A DNA stretch of 37,887 nt from Bordetella parapertussis (GCA_945861875.1 CAMAWC010000035.1:1-37887); one strand, 5' to 3'; shown: positions 16,023-24,355, counted from the first letter of the stretch. Translations and numbers: made by a program. The notes: generated by a model from the letters alone, not told the origin.

Positions 16023-16997
16023 TTAGTCTGGTTTGCGCGCGGCCTGCCCAGCCTGGGTGGCGAAATTGGGCGCCGGGCCCTGTTTTTGCCGGCGGCTGAC
16101 GCCGTCTATGCCACCGAGGATCGCCCACTCGGCAAAATTCTCCGGTCGTGACTCGAATTCGCGCGGCTGCCATGCCGGGGTGAGCATGTCCTCGTCGGTG
16201 TAATACTCGACCAGCCCGCCGCCGGGGCTCTTGAAATACCAGAAGTAGGCCGATGAGATCGGGTGCCGCCCCGGTCCCAGGTCGGTCTCCCAGCCGCACT
16301 TGGAAAAGTGCAGCCCGCCGCCGAACACTTCGTGGATGTCGCGCACGGCAAAGGCGACGTGGTTGACGCCGCGCTTGCCCGTGGGCAGTTGCAAAAAGAA
16401 CATGTCGTGGTGGCCGCCGTGCGGCGCGCAGCGCAGGAACAGGCCGCGTCCGGGGTAGCGGTCGGAAACGGCGAAGCCCAGGCGTTGGCAGTAAAACGCC
16501 TCGACCTCGGCCAATGCCGCGGTAAAGAACACCACGTGCCCGACTTCGACCGGTTCGGCCCGCTCGTAGACGCGGGCGCGCGTGTCGATGCGCTGCGCAT
16601 CGCCCCAGCTGTTCATCGGCACGCCCTTGATGTCGATGGCGCGCTTTTGCGTCACGCGCACGCGCAGGGCAAGCCCGTTCGGGTCGATGGCTCCGGTTTC
16701 CCCGTCGCGCTCAAAGAAACCCGGCGCCCCGGCCAGTTTGGCGGAGATGGTTTTTACGTTGACCGGTGAAGCCACGCCCCACACCACCTCGCGCACCGTC
16801 GGGCCGGTTTCCATCGCCGGCGCGAGCGAAGCATCGTCGCTGCGCGCGATGATCACGCCGCAGCCGTTAAGGCACTCGAATTCCAGCCTGTCGGCGCTTT
16901 CGCGCACGAGCTTGAGACCCCAGTCGAGAAAAAACTGACGGCAGGTGGCGGGGTCGTCCACGCCGTAGGTGATCTGGTCTATTCCGAGGATGCTCAT
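16023..16997 (-). CDS. Two-domain VOC protein, probable extradiol ring-cleavage dioxygenase
   Basis: 324-aa protein with two vicinal-oxygen-chelate modules (about residues 3-135 and 148-285), the layout of type I extradiol dioxygenases such as BphC. The C-terminal module holds the expected iron ligands H154 (VGHVVFF), H213 (VNHVAF) and E264 (LVEYYTD), at nearly the same spacing as BphC. The N-terminal module lacks them, as in that family. The ATG at 16997 has an AAGGA site before it. It is the last gene of the catabolic island, after aldehyde dehydrogenase. A catechol-type ring cleavage is the best guess; a glyoxalase or another VOC chemistry cannot be ruled out. Confidence 0.82.
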   Translation of the reverse strand: MSILGIDQITYGVDDPATCRQFFLDWGLKLVRESADRLEFECLNGCGVIIARSDDASLAPAMETGPTVREVVWGVASPVNVKTISAKLAGAPGFFERDGETGAIDPNGLALRVRVTQKRAIDIKGVPMNSWGDAQRIDTRARVYERAEPVEVGHVVFFTAALAEVEAFYCQRLGFAVSDRYPGRGLFLRCAPHGGHHDMFFLQLPTGKRGVNHVAFAVRDIHEVFGGGLHFSKCGWETDLGPGRHPISSAYFWYFKSPGGGLVEYYTDEDMLTPAWQPREFESRPENFAEWAILGGIDGVSRRQKQGPAPNFATQAGQAARKPD

Positions 16998-17043
16998 GGT
17001 TTGGTCCTTGCGTTCTTTGCGTTCTTGTCGTTGCGTTGCGGGT

Positions 17044-18513
17044 TCACTTCGCCCAGGGCAGCGGTTGTTCGTTGAGGCCCCAGTAAAGGCTTTTCTGTGA
17101 CGTGTATTCGAGCAGGCCGAGGCGCCCCTTTTCGCGTCCGAGGCCGCTGTCGCGGGTGCCGCCAAACGGCGTTGATACGGAAAACAGCTTGTAGGTGTTG
17201 ATCCATACCGTGCCGGTATCAAGGCGTCGCGCCACGCGCCAGGCGCGTTTGTAATCGCGTGTCCACAGGCCGGCGGCAAGGCCGAACACGCTGTCGTTGG
17301 CCTGGGCCACCAGGTCTTCTTCGTCGTCAAAGGGCAGGGCCACCAGCACCGGCCCGAAAATCTCCTCCTGGCAAATGCGCGCGCTGTTGGCCAGCCCCTC
17401 GAGTATGGTCGGCGTGTAATAGTTGCCGCGCTCATAAATCGCGCCCTCCGGCCGCTTGCCGCCGGTGAGCAGCCTGCCGCCCTCATCGAGGCCGAGCTTG
17501 ACGAAGCCCTCTATGGTGTTGCGGTGCTGCGGCGTGATCAGCGGGCCTATTTGCGTGCGTTCGTCCTTGGGGTCGCCGACGCGCAGTGCCTGCGCCGCCC
17601 TGACCAGGCGTTGCATGAAGTCGGCATACAACCGCCGTTGCACGAACAGGCGCGACCCGGCGATGCACGATTCGCCCGATGAACTGAATATGCCAAACAG
17701 TACGCCGGCGATGGCGTGATCGATGTCGGCATCATCAAATACCACCGTGGGTGATTTTCCGCCCAGTTCGAGCGACACCGGCATCAGCTTGTCGGCGGCG
17801 ATATGGGCGATGCGCCGGCCGGTGGTGGTGCCGCCGGTAAAGGCGACGCGGCGGACCAGCGGATGACGAATGATGGCCTCGCCAATGACCGAGCCCTTGC
17901 CCGGCAGCACGCTCAGCACGCCTTTAGGAAGGCCGGCCAGTTCGCAGATTTTCGCCAGTTCCAGTGCGGCGAGCGGCGTCACCTCGGCGGGCTTGAGGAT
18001 CACGGCGCAGCCGGCGGCAAGCGCCGGCGCGAGTTTTTGCGCCTCGCTGGCAATGGGCGAATTCCACGGGGTGATCGCCGCGATCACGCCCAACGGCTCG
18101 TGTACGCTCATGGTCAGATAATCGCCGCGCGCCGGGGTGATGGTCTCTTCCAGTGTTTCGCAGGCTGAGGCGAAAAACTGGAAGGTCGCCGCTGCGCTGG
18201 CGACAAGGGCGCGTGTTTCGTTGATCGGCTTGCCGTTGTCCTGGCGTTGCATCTGCGCCAGTGCTTCGCTGCGTTCGCGGATCAGCGCGGCGATGCGATA
18301 GAGGATGGCGGCGCGCTCGTGCGGCTTGATGTCGCGCCAGTTCGGCCGCTGCCAGGCGGCGTGGGCGGCCTCTATGGCGGCGTTGACGTCATCAAGGCTC
18401 GCGGCGGCGAGTTCGGCGTTGACGCTGCCGTCGGCCGGGTAGTGCGAGGTATAGACCTCGCCGCCGCCGCGCCGCCATTCGCCGGCGATGAAAATCGGTT
18501 CCAGGGCGCCCAT
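17044..18513 (-). CDS. NAD(P)-dependent aldehyde dehydrogenase
   Basis: Class of ALDH that oxidises an aldehyde to the acid (489 aa). All main residues are present: N151 in PWNSP, K174 in LKPAE, E249 in LELGGKSP, and the nucleophile C283 in SSGESCIAGSR. The C-terminal PFGGTRDSGLGREKG block is intact. It resembles betaine-aldehyde or hydroxymuconic-semialdehyde dehydrogenases, and a semialdehyde produced by the following VOC dioxygenase would be a fitting substrate. An AAAAGGA site precedes the ATG. A 43-bp gap with a tandem repeat separates it from the upstream dehydrogenase gene. Confidence 0.93.
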   Translation of the reverse strand: MGALEPIFIAGEWRRGGGEVYTSHYPADGSVNAELAAASLDDVNAAIEAAHAAWQRPNWRDIKPHERAAILYRIAALIRERSEALAQMQRQDNGKPINETRALVASAAATFQFFASACETLEETITPARGDYLTMSVHEPLGVIAAITPWNSPIASEAQKLAPALAAGCAVILKPAEVTPLAALELAKICELAGLPKGVLSVLPGKGSVIGEAIIRHPLVRRVAFTGGTTTGRRIAHIAADKLMPVSLELGGKSPTVVFDDADIDHAIAGVLFGIFSSSGESCIAGSRLFVQRRLYADFMQRLVRAAQALRVGDPKDERTQIGPLITPQHRNTIEGFVKLGLDEGGRLLTGGKRPEGAIYERGNYYTPTILEGLANSARICQEEIFGPVLVALPFDDEEDLVAQANDSVFGLAAGLWTRDYKRAWRVARRLDTGTVWINTYKLFSVSTPFGGTRDSGLGREKGRLGLLEYTSQKSLYWGLNEQPLPWAK

Positions 18514-18528
18514 GTCAGATCATCCTTT

Positions 18529-18556
18529 TCAAATCACCTGGGTTAAATCACCTGGG
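18529..18556. repeat. 14-bp tandem repeat between two dehydrogenase genes
   Basis: The unit AAATCACCTGGGTT occurs twice in tandem here, with a third, broken copy continuing into the stop codon of the AspDH-like gene. It probably arose by slippage duplication at the end of that gene. Confidence 0.7.
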
Positions 18557-19354
18557 TTAAATAACCAGGGGCGCAACGCGGTTGCGGATCGCGCGCACCG
18601 CGCTGTAGGCGGTGAGCGCCGAAGTCTTGGGGTTGTCGGGCAGCGGATTGCCCGAAATGGTCAGGTCAAGTTCGCCGAAAGTGCCGCGGGCCTGCACGCG
18701 ATGGATGTTTTTGCTCACGCCGGGATCGGCGATCAGCGTGGCGCGCGTGCGCTCCAGGCCGAGGCCGGCCAGTGACACGGTCGCGGCGACGTTGGCATTT
18801 TTCGGGTACAGGCGCGCCGCCTCGCCGGCGCTGCCTTCGAACAGCACCGCCGGGCCGGTAAGCTTGGCGAGATCGACGATTTTTTCCGCCGGCGTGCCCT
18901 GCCACCCGAGCGGCGGTTTGCGCCCGGTGTAAATCACCTCATCGAGGCCGCCGACGCGCGCCGAGGCGATGGCGTCGATGGCGGCAATGGCACCGGAGAT
19001 CAGGGATAGTTGCGCGCCGCCTGCGCGCGCCGCCTGCTCGAGCATCTCAATAATGCCCGGTTCTGCCAGCGAGCCGATTGAAACCAGGATGACATCAATG
19101 CCTTGCTGCAGCAATTGCGGCACATGGGTTTTCACCGCGGCATGGCCGGCGCATTCGACGGCGAAGTCCGGCTTGCCATCCAGTTCTTCCAGCGAGCAGA
19201 TGGCTGTGCCGCTGTCGCCCAGTTCGCGTTGCAGCGATTCGCGCCGCGCCGGCATGTCGAGCACCCAGCGCAGGCGGATGGCGGGGTCGCCCTTGAGTTC
19301 GCGCAACACCACCGAGCCGATGGCGCCAGAGCCGATAAGCAGGATGTTATGCAC
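18557..19354 (-). CDS. Aspartate-dehydrogenase-like NAD(P)-dependent oxidoreductase
   Basis: 265-aa protein of the NadX/AspDH family, whose known members interconvert aspartate with oxaloacetate plus ammonia (or iminoaspartate). The Rossmann motif GSGAIG is at residues 8-13, and the C-terminal domain has the conserved NANVAATVSLAGLGLERTRA region in part and the family histidine at H218 (VSKNIHRV). It begins with GTG at 19354, which overlaps the end of the ThDP-enzyme gene by 8 bp. No nadA, nadB or nadC gene is near, so NAD synthesis is unlikely. Its place in a catabolic island suggests oxidation of an amino or imino intermediate. Substrate unknown. Confidence 0.85.
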   Translation of the reverse strand: MHNILLIGSGAIGSVVLRELKGDPAIRLRWVLDMPARRESLQRELGDSGTAICSLEELDGKPDFAVECAGHAAVKTHVPQLLQQGIDVILVSIGSLAEPGIIEMLEQAARAGGAQLSLISGAIAAIDAIASARVGGLDEVIYTGRKPPLGWQGTPAEKIVDLAKLTGPAVLFEGSAGEAARLYPKNANVAATVSLAGLGLERTRATLIADPGVSKNIHRVQARGTFGELDLTISGNPLPDNPKTSALTAYSAVRAIRNRVAPLVI

Positions 19355-21011
19355 GGGAGGTTTCCTTCGGCGCCTGCTTTTTCACCGGTGGCCCGGCGAA
19401 GGCGGTGGCAAAGGGGCCGATCGCCAACATGTCGATTTCGATCAGCGTCGGACCGCTGCGCGCGAGCGCCGCCGCCAGCGCCGCCGGTGCCGCCGCCAGA
19501 TCCTTTAGCCGCGCAAACGGCAGGGCAATGGCGCGGGCGTGGGTTTCAAAGTCGGGGGTGTGCAGGTCAACATACGCCCGCCGCCCCCCATACTGCGCAT
19601 CCTGGATGTTGCGGATTACGCCATAGCCGCGGTCGTTCATCAGTATCACCACCACGTCGGCCTTTTCCTGCACCATGGTGGCGAGTTCGCCGATGTTGAC
19701 CTGCAGGCCGCCGTCACCCACGAGGCATAGCGTTTTGCGGCCACCGGCGGCCAGTGCCGCGCCCACCGCCATTTGCACGCCCTGGCCGATGCCGCCGCCC
19801 AAGGCGTGCACGCCATCGCGCGGGCCGTTGATGGCAAGCGCGCGGTTGCCCCAGGTGCTGTTTGAAACGGTGACGTCGCGCACCCAGACAAAGTCCCTGC
19901 CCGCGGCTTTTTGCAGGGCATCGACGAGGGCGCTGTAAGGACCGAGGCCGTCGCGCACCAGCTTGTGTGCGGCGTTGCGTGTCGCGGCAAGGTCGGCCGC
20001 GAAGGCGGCATCGACGTGCATTTTTTTGGCCAGCCGGTCGGCAAGACCGGAGAGCGCCAGTTCAGCATCACCGCTGACAAAGTAGTCGCTGGCGTAGCAG
20101 CGGTTTTCCGCCTGCGCGTCGCAGTCGATGCGGTACAGCGCCTGCGGTAGCTTGAGCTTGTAGGTCAGGGTTTCATTCGAACGCAGGCGCGAGCCGACCA
20201 CCAGCATGGCGTCGCAGCTTGCATAAAATTTCTCCACCGGGCCGTACAAGTTGTAGGCGCCCAGCGTCATGGCGTGGTCCTCGGCGACAATGCCGCGGCC
20301 CTGTACGCTGGTCACCACGCCAAAGCCCAGGTCCATCAGCCGTTTTACCGCCGTACCGGCGCCACGGGCGCCGCCACCCAGCCACAGCATCGGGCGCTTG
20401 GCACCGGCCAGCTTTGCCGCCAGCGCATCGAGCGCGGCGGCCGAAGGAATGCTGCGTGCCAGGGGCAGCGGTTCGAGGTCGGCGGGCCAGTCTATGAGTG
20501 CGGCCTGGATGTCGATGGGAATTTCCACGCTGACCGGACCGGCCGGCGCGCTCATCGCCACGCGCACCGCTTCCTTGATGGTCGGCAGCGCCGTCTCGGC
20601 GCTCCACACCCGCCAGGCCGCCTTGGATACGGCGCCCAGCATGTTCATCTGGTCGCGTGCCTCGTGGATGTAGGCGAGCTTGCGATCGAGGTATTCCAGT
20701 TCGATCTGCCCGGTGAGGTGCAGCACCGGCGTGCCGGCGGTGAGGGCTTCGACCATGGCGCCGCAGGCGTTGCCCGCCGCGGTGCCGGTGCTGGTGATGC
20801 CCACGCCTAGGCCGCCGCCGACACGGGCGTGGGCGTCGGCCATGTTGATCGCGCCGGCCTCGCTGCGTGCCGGTACAAAGCGCATCTTGCCGCGGCGGTG
20901 AAAGGCGTCGAGGATGGGCATGTTGTGGATCGATATCACGCCAAAACTGGTCGATACACCACAGCGTTCCAGAAATGCCGCTATCACTTCGCCAACGGTA
21001 ACCTTGTTCAT
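19347..21011 (-). CDS. Thiamine-diphosphate-dependent enzyme (acetolactate synthase/benzoylformate decarboxylase superfamily)
   Basis: 554-aa enzyme with the three-domain ThDP fold. The cofactor-activating glutamate is E51 in PARSEAGA. The ThDP-Mg motif starts GDGGLQVN at about residue 432 and ends NDRGYGV at about 459. The chemistry of the superfamily is decarboxylation or carboligation of a 2-oxo acid. It is unlikely to be the housekeeping AHAS: no small-subunit gene (ilvH) adjoins, and the neighbours are catabolic. I chose the ATG at 21011, with an AGAGG site upstream, over the ATG at 21038. Its end overlaps the AspDH-like gene. Substrate unknown. Confidence 0.9.
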   Translation of the reverse strand: MNKVTVGEVIAAFLERCGVSTSFGVISIHNMPILDAFHRRGKMRFVPARSEAGAINMADAHARVGGGLGVGITSTGTAAGNACGAMVEALTAGTPVLHLTGQIELEYLDRKLAYIHEARDQMNMLGAVSKAAWRVWSAETALPTIKEAVRVAMSAPAGPVSVEIPIDIQAALIDWPADLEPLPLARSIPSAAALDALAAKLAGAKRPMLWLGGGARGAGTAVKRLMDLGFGVVTSVQGRGIVAEDHAMTLGAYNLYGPVEKFYASCDAMLVVGSRLRSNETLTYKLKLPQALYRIDCDAQAENRCYASDYFVSGDAELALSGLADRLAKKMHVDAAFAADLAATRNAAHKLVRDGLGPYSALVDALQKAAGRDFVWVRDVTVSNSTWGNRALAINGPRDGVHALGGGIGQGVQMAVGAALAAGGRKTLCLVGDGGLQVNIGELATMVQEKADVVVILMNDRGYGVIRNIQDAQYGGRRAYVDLHTPDFETHARAIALPFARLKDLAAAPAALAAALARSGPTLIEIDMLAIGPFATAFAGPPVKKQAPKETSRA

Positions 21012-21090
21012 ATGGCCTCTGATATGGGGGATATGCAAGGGGGCGTCGCCCGCTTGTTCGCTAGGACGCTAGGGAAACGCTGAGCAAGAC

Positions 21091-21165
21091 CGTCATCCCC
21101 GCGAAAGCGGGGAACCAGCGACTTTCGACGCACGTCACTGGATTCCCGCTTTCGCGGGAATGACG
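21091..21165. repeat. Second REP/MITE-like element, inside the catabolic island
   Basis: CGTCATCCCCGCGAA (21091-21105) and TTCGCGGGAATGACG (21151-21165) form a 14/15 terminal inverted repeat. Each end also has an internal small hairpin. The ends match those of the element at 3258-3363. It sits in the 180-bp gap between the SDR and ThDP-enzyme genes and can fold into a stem that may limit transcript read-through. Confidence 0.8.
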
Positions 21166-21191
21166 ACACAAGGGAGTTATTCAGTGTTTTC

Positions 21192-21995
21192 TTAAGCATG
21201 TCTGTCCAATCCGCCGGATACATCCAGCGTGGTTCCGGTTGTGTAAGAAGAAAGCGGTGAGGCGAGAAAGAGGATTGCCTGTGCCGCTTCGGCGGGGCGG
21301 CCGAGGCGGCCGAGCGGAATGCCCTTGTTGCGCGCGAGGGCCGCGGTCCAGTCTTCCCAGGACTCGCCCGCCTTGGCCTGGTCGCGATAACGGCGGCGCC
21401 ACTGGCCCGATTCGACCAGTCCGAGTAGCAGCGAGTTGACGCGTATGCCCTTGGGTGCGAGCTCGATGGCGAGCGAGTGCGACAGGTTGAGCACGCCGGC
21501 GCGCGCCGCCGAGGTGGCGACCATGTGCGGTTCGGGTTGCGCCGCGAGCAGGGAATTGACGCAGACCACCGCGGCGCAGGCTGATTTTTCCAACATCGGA
21601 ATAAAGGCGCGCAGCGGGCGGATGACGCTGAAAAATTTCAGGTCCAGCTCTTCGCGCCATTCGGCGTCGCCGGTGTCGGCAAAGCGCGACACACGGCCCT
21701 GGCCGGCGTTGTTGACGAGAATGTCGGTGCCGCCAAAACGCGCCTGAACCGCGGCGGCAAGGCGCGCGATGTCATCGGCGTCGAGCACGTCGCAGCGTGC
21801 CGCCAGCAGCCCGGCGGCGGGGAATTCGGCGCGCAGGGTTTTCTCCGCCTCGGCCAGCCTTGCCTCATCGCGGCCGCAAAACGCCACATTCATTCCGGTC
21901 TTGAGCATCAGGCGCACCGTTTCTAGGCCGATGCCCGATGAGCCGCCGGTAACCACGCCGGTGCGCTGTTCGAGCTGGTAGGAGAGGGCGCTCAT
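21192..21995 (-). CDS. SDR-fold protein with degenerate catalytic tetrad
   Basis: 267-aa short-chain dehydrogenase/reductase fold. The cofactor motifs are normal: TGGSSGIG at residues 16-23 and NNAG at 95-98. Aligning the active site on the usual S-x12-Y-x3-K spacing gives S148 retained, but T161 in place of Tyr and R165 in place of Lys (TSAARAGV against the usual YSASKAAV). The Asn position is D118 (LDLKFF). The fold, LAIELAPKGIRVNS and the C-terminal SGG segment are intact, so this is not simple decay. It overlaps the IclR gene stop (ATGA) and is probably coupled to it. It may be a binding or sensing protein, or use different chemistry. Confidence 0.85.
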   Translation of the reverse strand: MSALSYQLEQRTGVVTGGSSGIGLETVRLMLKTGMNVAFCGRDEARLAEAEKTLRAEFPAAGLLAARCDVLDADDIARLAAAVQARFGGTDILVNNAGQGRVSRFADTGDAEWREELDLKFFSVIRPLRAFIPMLEKSACAAVVCVNSLLAAQPEPHMVATSAARAGVLNLSHSLAIELAPKGIRVNSLLLGLVESGQWRRRYRDQAKAGESWEDWTAALARNKGIPLGRLGRPAEAAQAILFLASPLSSYTTGTTLDVSGGLDRHA

Positions 21996-22771
21996 GCCGC
22001 CACCTCGGCCGGGCGGTAGTTGAGGCGGTGCGACAGTTGCGCGGCGGCGGCGAGCACGCGCCTGACCAGTTTGTCGCGCAGCTTCGGATCAATGGCCGGC
22101 TGGGTCATGCTCAGGCTGACCGCCGCCTTGATCGCACCGTTGCCATCACGCACCGGGGCGGCAATGGCGGAGATGCCGCTTTCAAAGAAGGATTCGCTCA
22201 CCGCATAGCCGCGTTCGCGGTCTGCGGCAAGCAGCTTTTTCAATTCGGCGAGGGTTTTTGGTGTCTGCGGCGTGTGTGCGGGAAGGCGCGCCTCCGGATA
22301 CAGAGCGCGCAGCGCCGCATCGTCCATGTAGGCAAGAAACATGCGGCCGAGCACGGTCGCGTGCGCCGGCAGGCGCGTGCCCACCTGTATGTTGCTGGTG
22401 AAGGCCGAGACGATGCTGGCGCGCACCACGAACACCACGTCACGACCGTCAAGTATGGTGAGTTGCGCGGCAAAACCGGTGTCGTCGCGCAATTGTTCGA
22501 CGATGGGGCGCGCCACTTCGCTGATCTCGAGCGACGCGATGTATTCGAATCCCAGGCGCAGCACCGCCGGTCCGAGGCGGTAGGCGCTGCCGCTGCGCTC
22601 GACAAAGCCCAGCAGTTCCAGCGTCTGGATGATGCGAAACACCGTCGAGCGCGGCACATCGAGTTCGCGCGCGATGTCGGGTGCAGACCAGAGCGTGTTC
22701 TGGCGGTCGAACAGCTGCAGCAGGCGCAAGCCGCGCTCCAGCCCGGGTACGTTGTAACGCTCGTCCGCCAT
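21992..22771 (-). CDS. IclR-family transcriptional regulator
   Basis: 259-aa regulator. The N-terminal winged HTH is at about residues 7-65 (LERGLRLLQLFDRQN, then DIARELDVPRSTVFRIIQTLE), followed by the IclR effector domain (about 80-255) with the conserved ESFFESGISAIAAPVRDGNG region. IclR proteins usually govern aromatic or short-chain acid catabolism through small-molecule binding. I chose the ATG at 22771 because the alternative ATG at 22831 lies beyond a probable operator dyad. The gene sits between two same-strand parts of the island and overlaps the degenerate SDR. It is the only dedicated regulator seen there, so it is the likely controller. Confidence 0.9.
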   Translation of the reverse strand: MADERYNVPGLERGLRLLQLFDRQNTLWSAPDIARELDVPRSTVFRIIQTLELLGFVERSGSAYRLGPAVLRLGFEYIASLEISEVARPIVEQLRDDTGFAAQLTILDGRDVVFVVRASIVSAFTSNIQVGTRLPAHATVLGRMFLAYMDDAALRALYPEARLPAHTPQTPKTLAELKKLLAADRERGYAVSESFFESGISAIAAPVRDGNGAIKAAVSLSMTQPAIDPKLRDKLVRRVLAAAAQLSHRLNYRPAEVAA

Positions 22772-22797
22772 CTCAGTCCGCCCTTGTTGATCTTGCA

Positions 22798-22819
22798 CTA
22801 ATTCGCGACAGCGAATCAG
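22798..22819. promoter_or_regulatory. Candidate autoregulatory operator upstream of the IclR gene
   Basis: CTAATTCGC (22798-22806), a 4-base spacer GACA, and GCGAATCAG (22811-22819) form an 8-of-9 inverted repeat, starting 27 bp before the IclR start codon. Size and place fit an IclR-type dimer site. This is motif-based only. Confidence 0.4.
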
Positions 22820-22827
22820 TGCCATTC

Positions 22828-22903
22828 TCACCCTCGCCCTTCGGGAGAGGGCTGGGGAGAGGGGGTTGAGCGTTCTGACTGTTGTCCATTATGGAACGCT
22901 CAA
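22828..22903 (-). terminator. Two hairpins at the end of the alpha/beta hydrolase gene
   Basis: TTGAGCGTTC (22866-22875) is repeated in perfect inversion at 22894-22903, where the right arm lies in the last codons of the hydrolase gene and the stop codon lies in the loop. Just beyond, at about 22833-22852, a CCTCGCCC-TTCG-GGAGAGGG type hairpin belongs to a common dispersed repeat. Together they could end the upstream transcript before the IclR gene. No T-run is present. Confidence 0.5.
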
Positions 22904-23764
22904 TAGCAAAGTGTTCACCTGTTCGGGCGAGTCGATATACGAGGCGTGCCCCAAGCCGGGCAGCGACATGTATTCCGCCCGCGTGAATTCCGCGGCGATG
23001 AGGCGGCAGCCTTTTTCCGGGGTGATGCGATCCTCGCTGCCGCAGGCCACCAGCACCGGGCCGGTGTATCGGGCGGCGTCTTCGGCGAGGTTCCCGGCGG
23101 CGAGCATGCGCGCCGCCTGGGCATAGCCTTCGGGATGCAGCTGGCTGCCGTTCCAGATGACCAGCGCGCGCGCCGCGTCGCCGGCATGCGGGCCGAGCAG
23201 GGCGGGCCCGCGCTGCAAGGCGTGCTCGCGCGGGCCGAGTTTGTTCATCAGCGCCAGTCGGTCGTCGAGTTTTTGCCGGCGCAGTTCGGGCGGCGCGTTG
23301 CCATAGCCGCGCGCCGGGTTGAGCAGCACCAGGCGGCCGACCTTGCCGGCGTGGCGCGCCGCATAGGCGCAGGCGACCAAGGCGCCGAGGGAATGGCCGA
23401 CCAGGGTAAGGCGCTGCACGCCAAGCCCGTCGAGCAGGCTGGCGAGCGCGGCGGCGTAATCCGCGGCACTGGGTGTGTCGTCAGGCAGCGGCGCGCTCAG
23501 GCCGTAACCAGGGGCGTCCCAGGCGATAACGCGGTGACTTTCGGCCAGTGCGGCAAGCTGGTTCAGCCAGGAGCCCGAGCCCGAACCGATGCCGTGCAGC
23601 AGCACCAGCACCGGCTTGCCGTCGCGCTGTTCGCCCTGTCCACCCAGGGTGCCGGATTCGCGCCAGGACAGCGCGGCGCCTTGCGGTGACATGCTGCGCG
23701 CCGGATATTGCGCCGCCAGGGCCGCGAGCGCGGCCGGCAGGGTGGGGGTTTCAGCCACGAGCAT
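22889..23764 (-). CDS. Alpha/beta-fold hydrolase
   Basis: 291-aa serine hydrolase. The catalytic triad can be placed at S125 (GHSLG), D245 (GSEDRIT) and H273 (LGHASY), with the oxyanion motif LHGIG at 56-60. The lid region is about residues 160-230. In aromatic catabolism such enzymes cleave carbon-carbon bonds in meta-cleavage products, or split esters or lactones; which applies here cannot be told. It follows the cupin gene by 6 bp and is the last gene of the transcript coming from the Rieske ferredoxin. No strong ribosome binding site is visible at the ATG. Confidence 0.9.
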   Translation of the reverse strand: MLVAETPTLPAALAALAAQYPARSMSPQGAALSWRESGTLGGQGEQRDGKPVLVLLHGIGSGSGSWLNQLAALAESHRVIAWDAPGYGLSAPLPDDTPSAADYAAALASLLDGLGVQRLTLVGHSLGALVACAYAARHAGKVGRLVLLNPARGYGNAPPELRRQKLDDRLALMNKLGPREHALQRGPALLGPHAGDAARALVIWNGSQLHPEGYAQAARMLAAGNLAEDAARYTGPVLVACGSEDRITPEKGCRLIAAEFTRAEYMSLPGLGHASYIDSPEQVNTLLLSVP

Positions 23765-23770
23765 GCCGGC

Positions 23771-24310
23771 TTAGCCGCGCTTGAGTTTTGCCAGCGGATG
23801 GTCGGCGGGGTAGGTCGGCGTGACCGGTTTGGGCGAGCCGAGCATGACGCACATCAGCGCGTCCTCATCACCGATGTTGATCTCGCCGCGGTAGACGCCC
23901 GGCGGGATGGAGATCAGGTCGCGGTCGGTGACCACCGCTTCCCAGTACTCACCGTCCTTTTCGCACATTACCTTGACCTTGCCGCGGATGACAAAAAACA
24001 CCTCCTCGACGTCGGTGTGCAGGTGCATCGGGCCTTCGTGACCGGCCGGGATGACCATGGTCGAGAAGGTGAAATGCTCCGAGGGCACGGTATTCGAATC
24101 GCTGGATACGCCGGTGCCGCCGGTACCGACATAACGCATTTGCGCGCGACGGTACTTGGGGTCAAAGTCGGCCTGGAATTTGAGCGCATCCCAGTCGTAG
24201 CGGCGCGTCTGGTAGCGCGCCACGCGCGACTCTATCCATTGCGCGAAGCTCTGGCCGGGCTGGCGTTCCATCGACGATTGTTGCGGTGCTTGCGGTGCGG
24301 CGTTAGCCAT
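23771..24310 (-). CDS. Cupin-domain protein
   Basis: 179-aa single-domain cupin. The first metal motif is HLHTDVEEVFF (H96, H98, with E102 or E103), and the second motif IPPGVYRGEIN has R141 where the third histidine is usual. With two histidines and a glutamate it may still bind a metal, or may have only a structural or regulatory role. The N-terminal 60 residues form an extra helical and basic extension. An AAGGAG site precedes the ATG. It lies between the SDR and alpha/beta hydrolase genes, so a part in the same pathway (dioxygenase, isomerase or ligand binding) is likely. Activity unknown. Confidence 0.85.
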   Translation of the reverse strand: MANAAPQAPQQSSMERQPGQSFAQWIESRVARYQTRRYDWDALKFQADFDPKYRRAQMRYVGTGGTGVSSDSNTVPSEHFTFSTMVIPAGHEGPMHLHTDVEEVFFVIRGKVKVMCEKDGEYWEAVVTDRDLISIPPGVYRGEINIGDEDALMCVMLGSPKPVTPTYPADHPLAKLKRG

Positions 24311-24355
24311 GTCGTTCTCCTTCAGTGGTGTCAGTAGGTTGTCTTCGACAACCCG

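Noticed and set aside
16998-17486. Upstream extension of the VOC gene frame into the aldehyde dehydrogenase gene
   Set aside because: The extension lies in another frame of the ALDH gene; the ATG at 16997 has an AAGGA site and starts the conserved domain.
18557-19354. NAD biosynthesis role for the AspDH-like gene (nadX)
   Set aside because: No nadA or nadC is near; the gene overlaps a ThDP-enzyme gene and precedes an aldehyde dehydrogenase.
19347-21011. Housekeeping acetolactate synthase (ilvB)
   Set aside because: No regulatory small-subunit gene or ilvC follows, and the gene is tightly linked to catabolic dehydrogenases.
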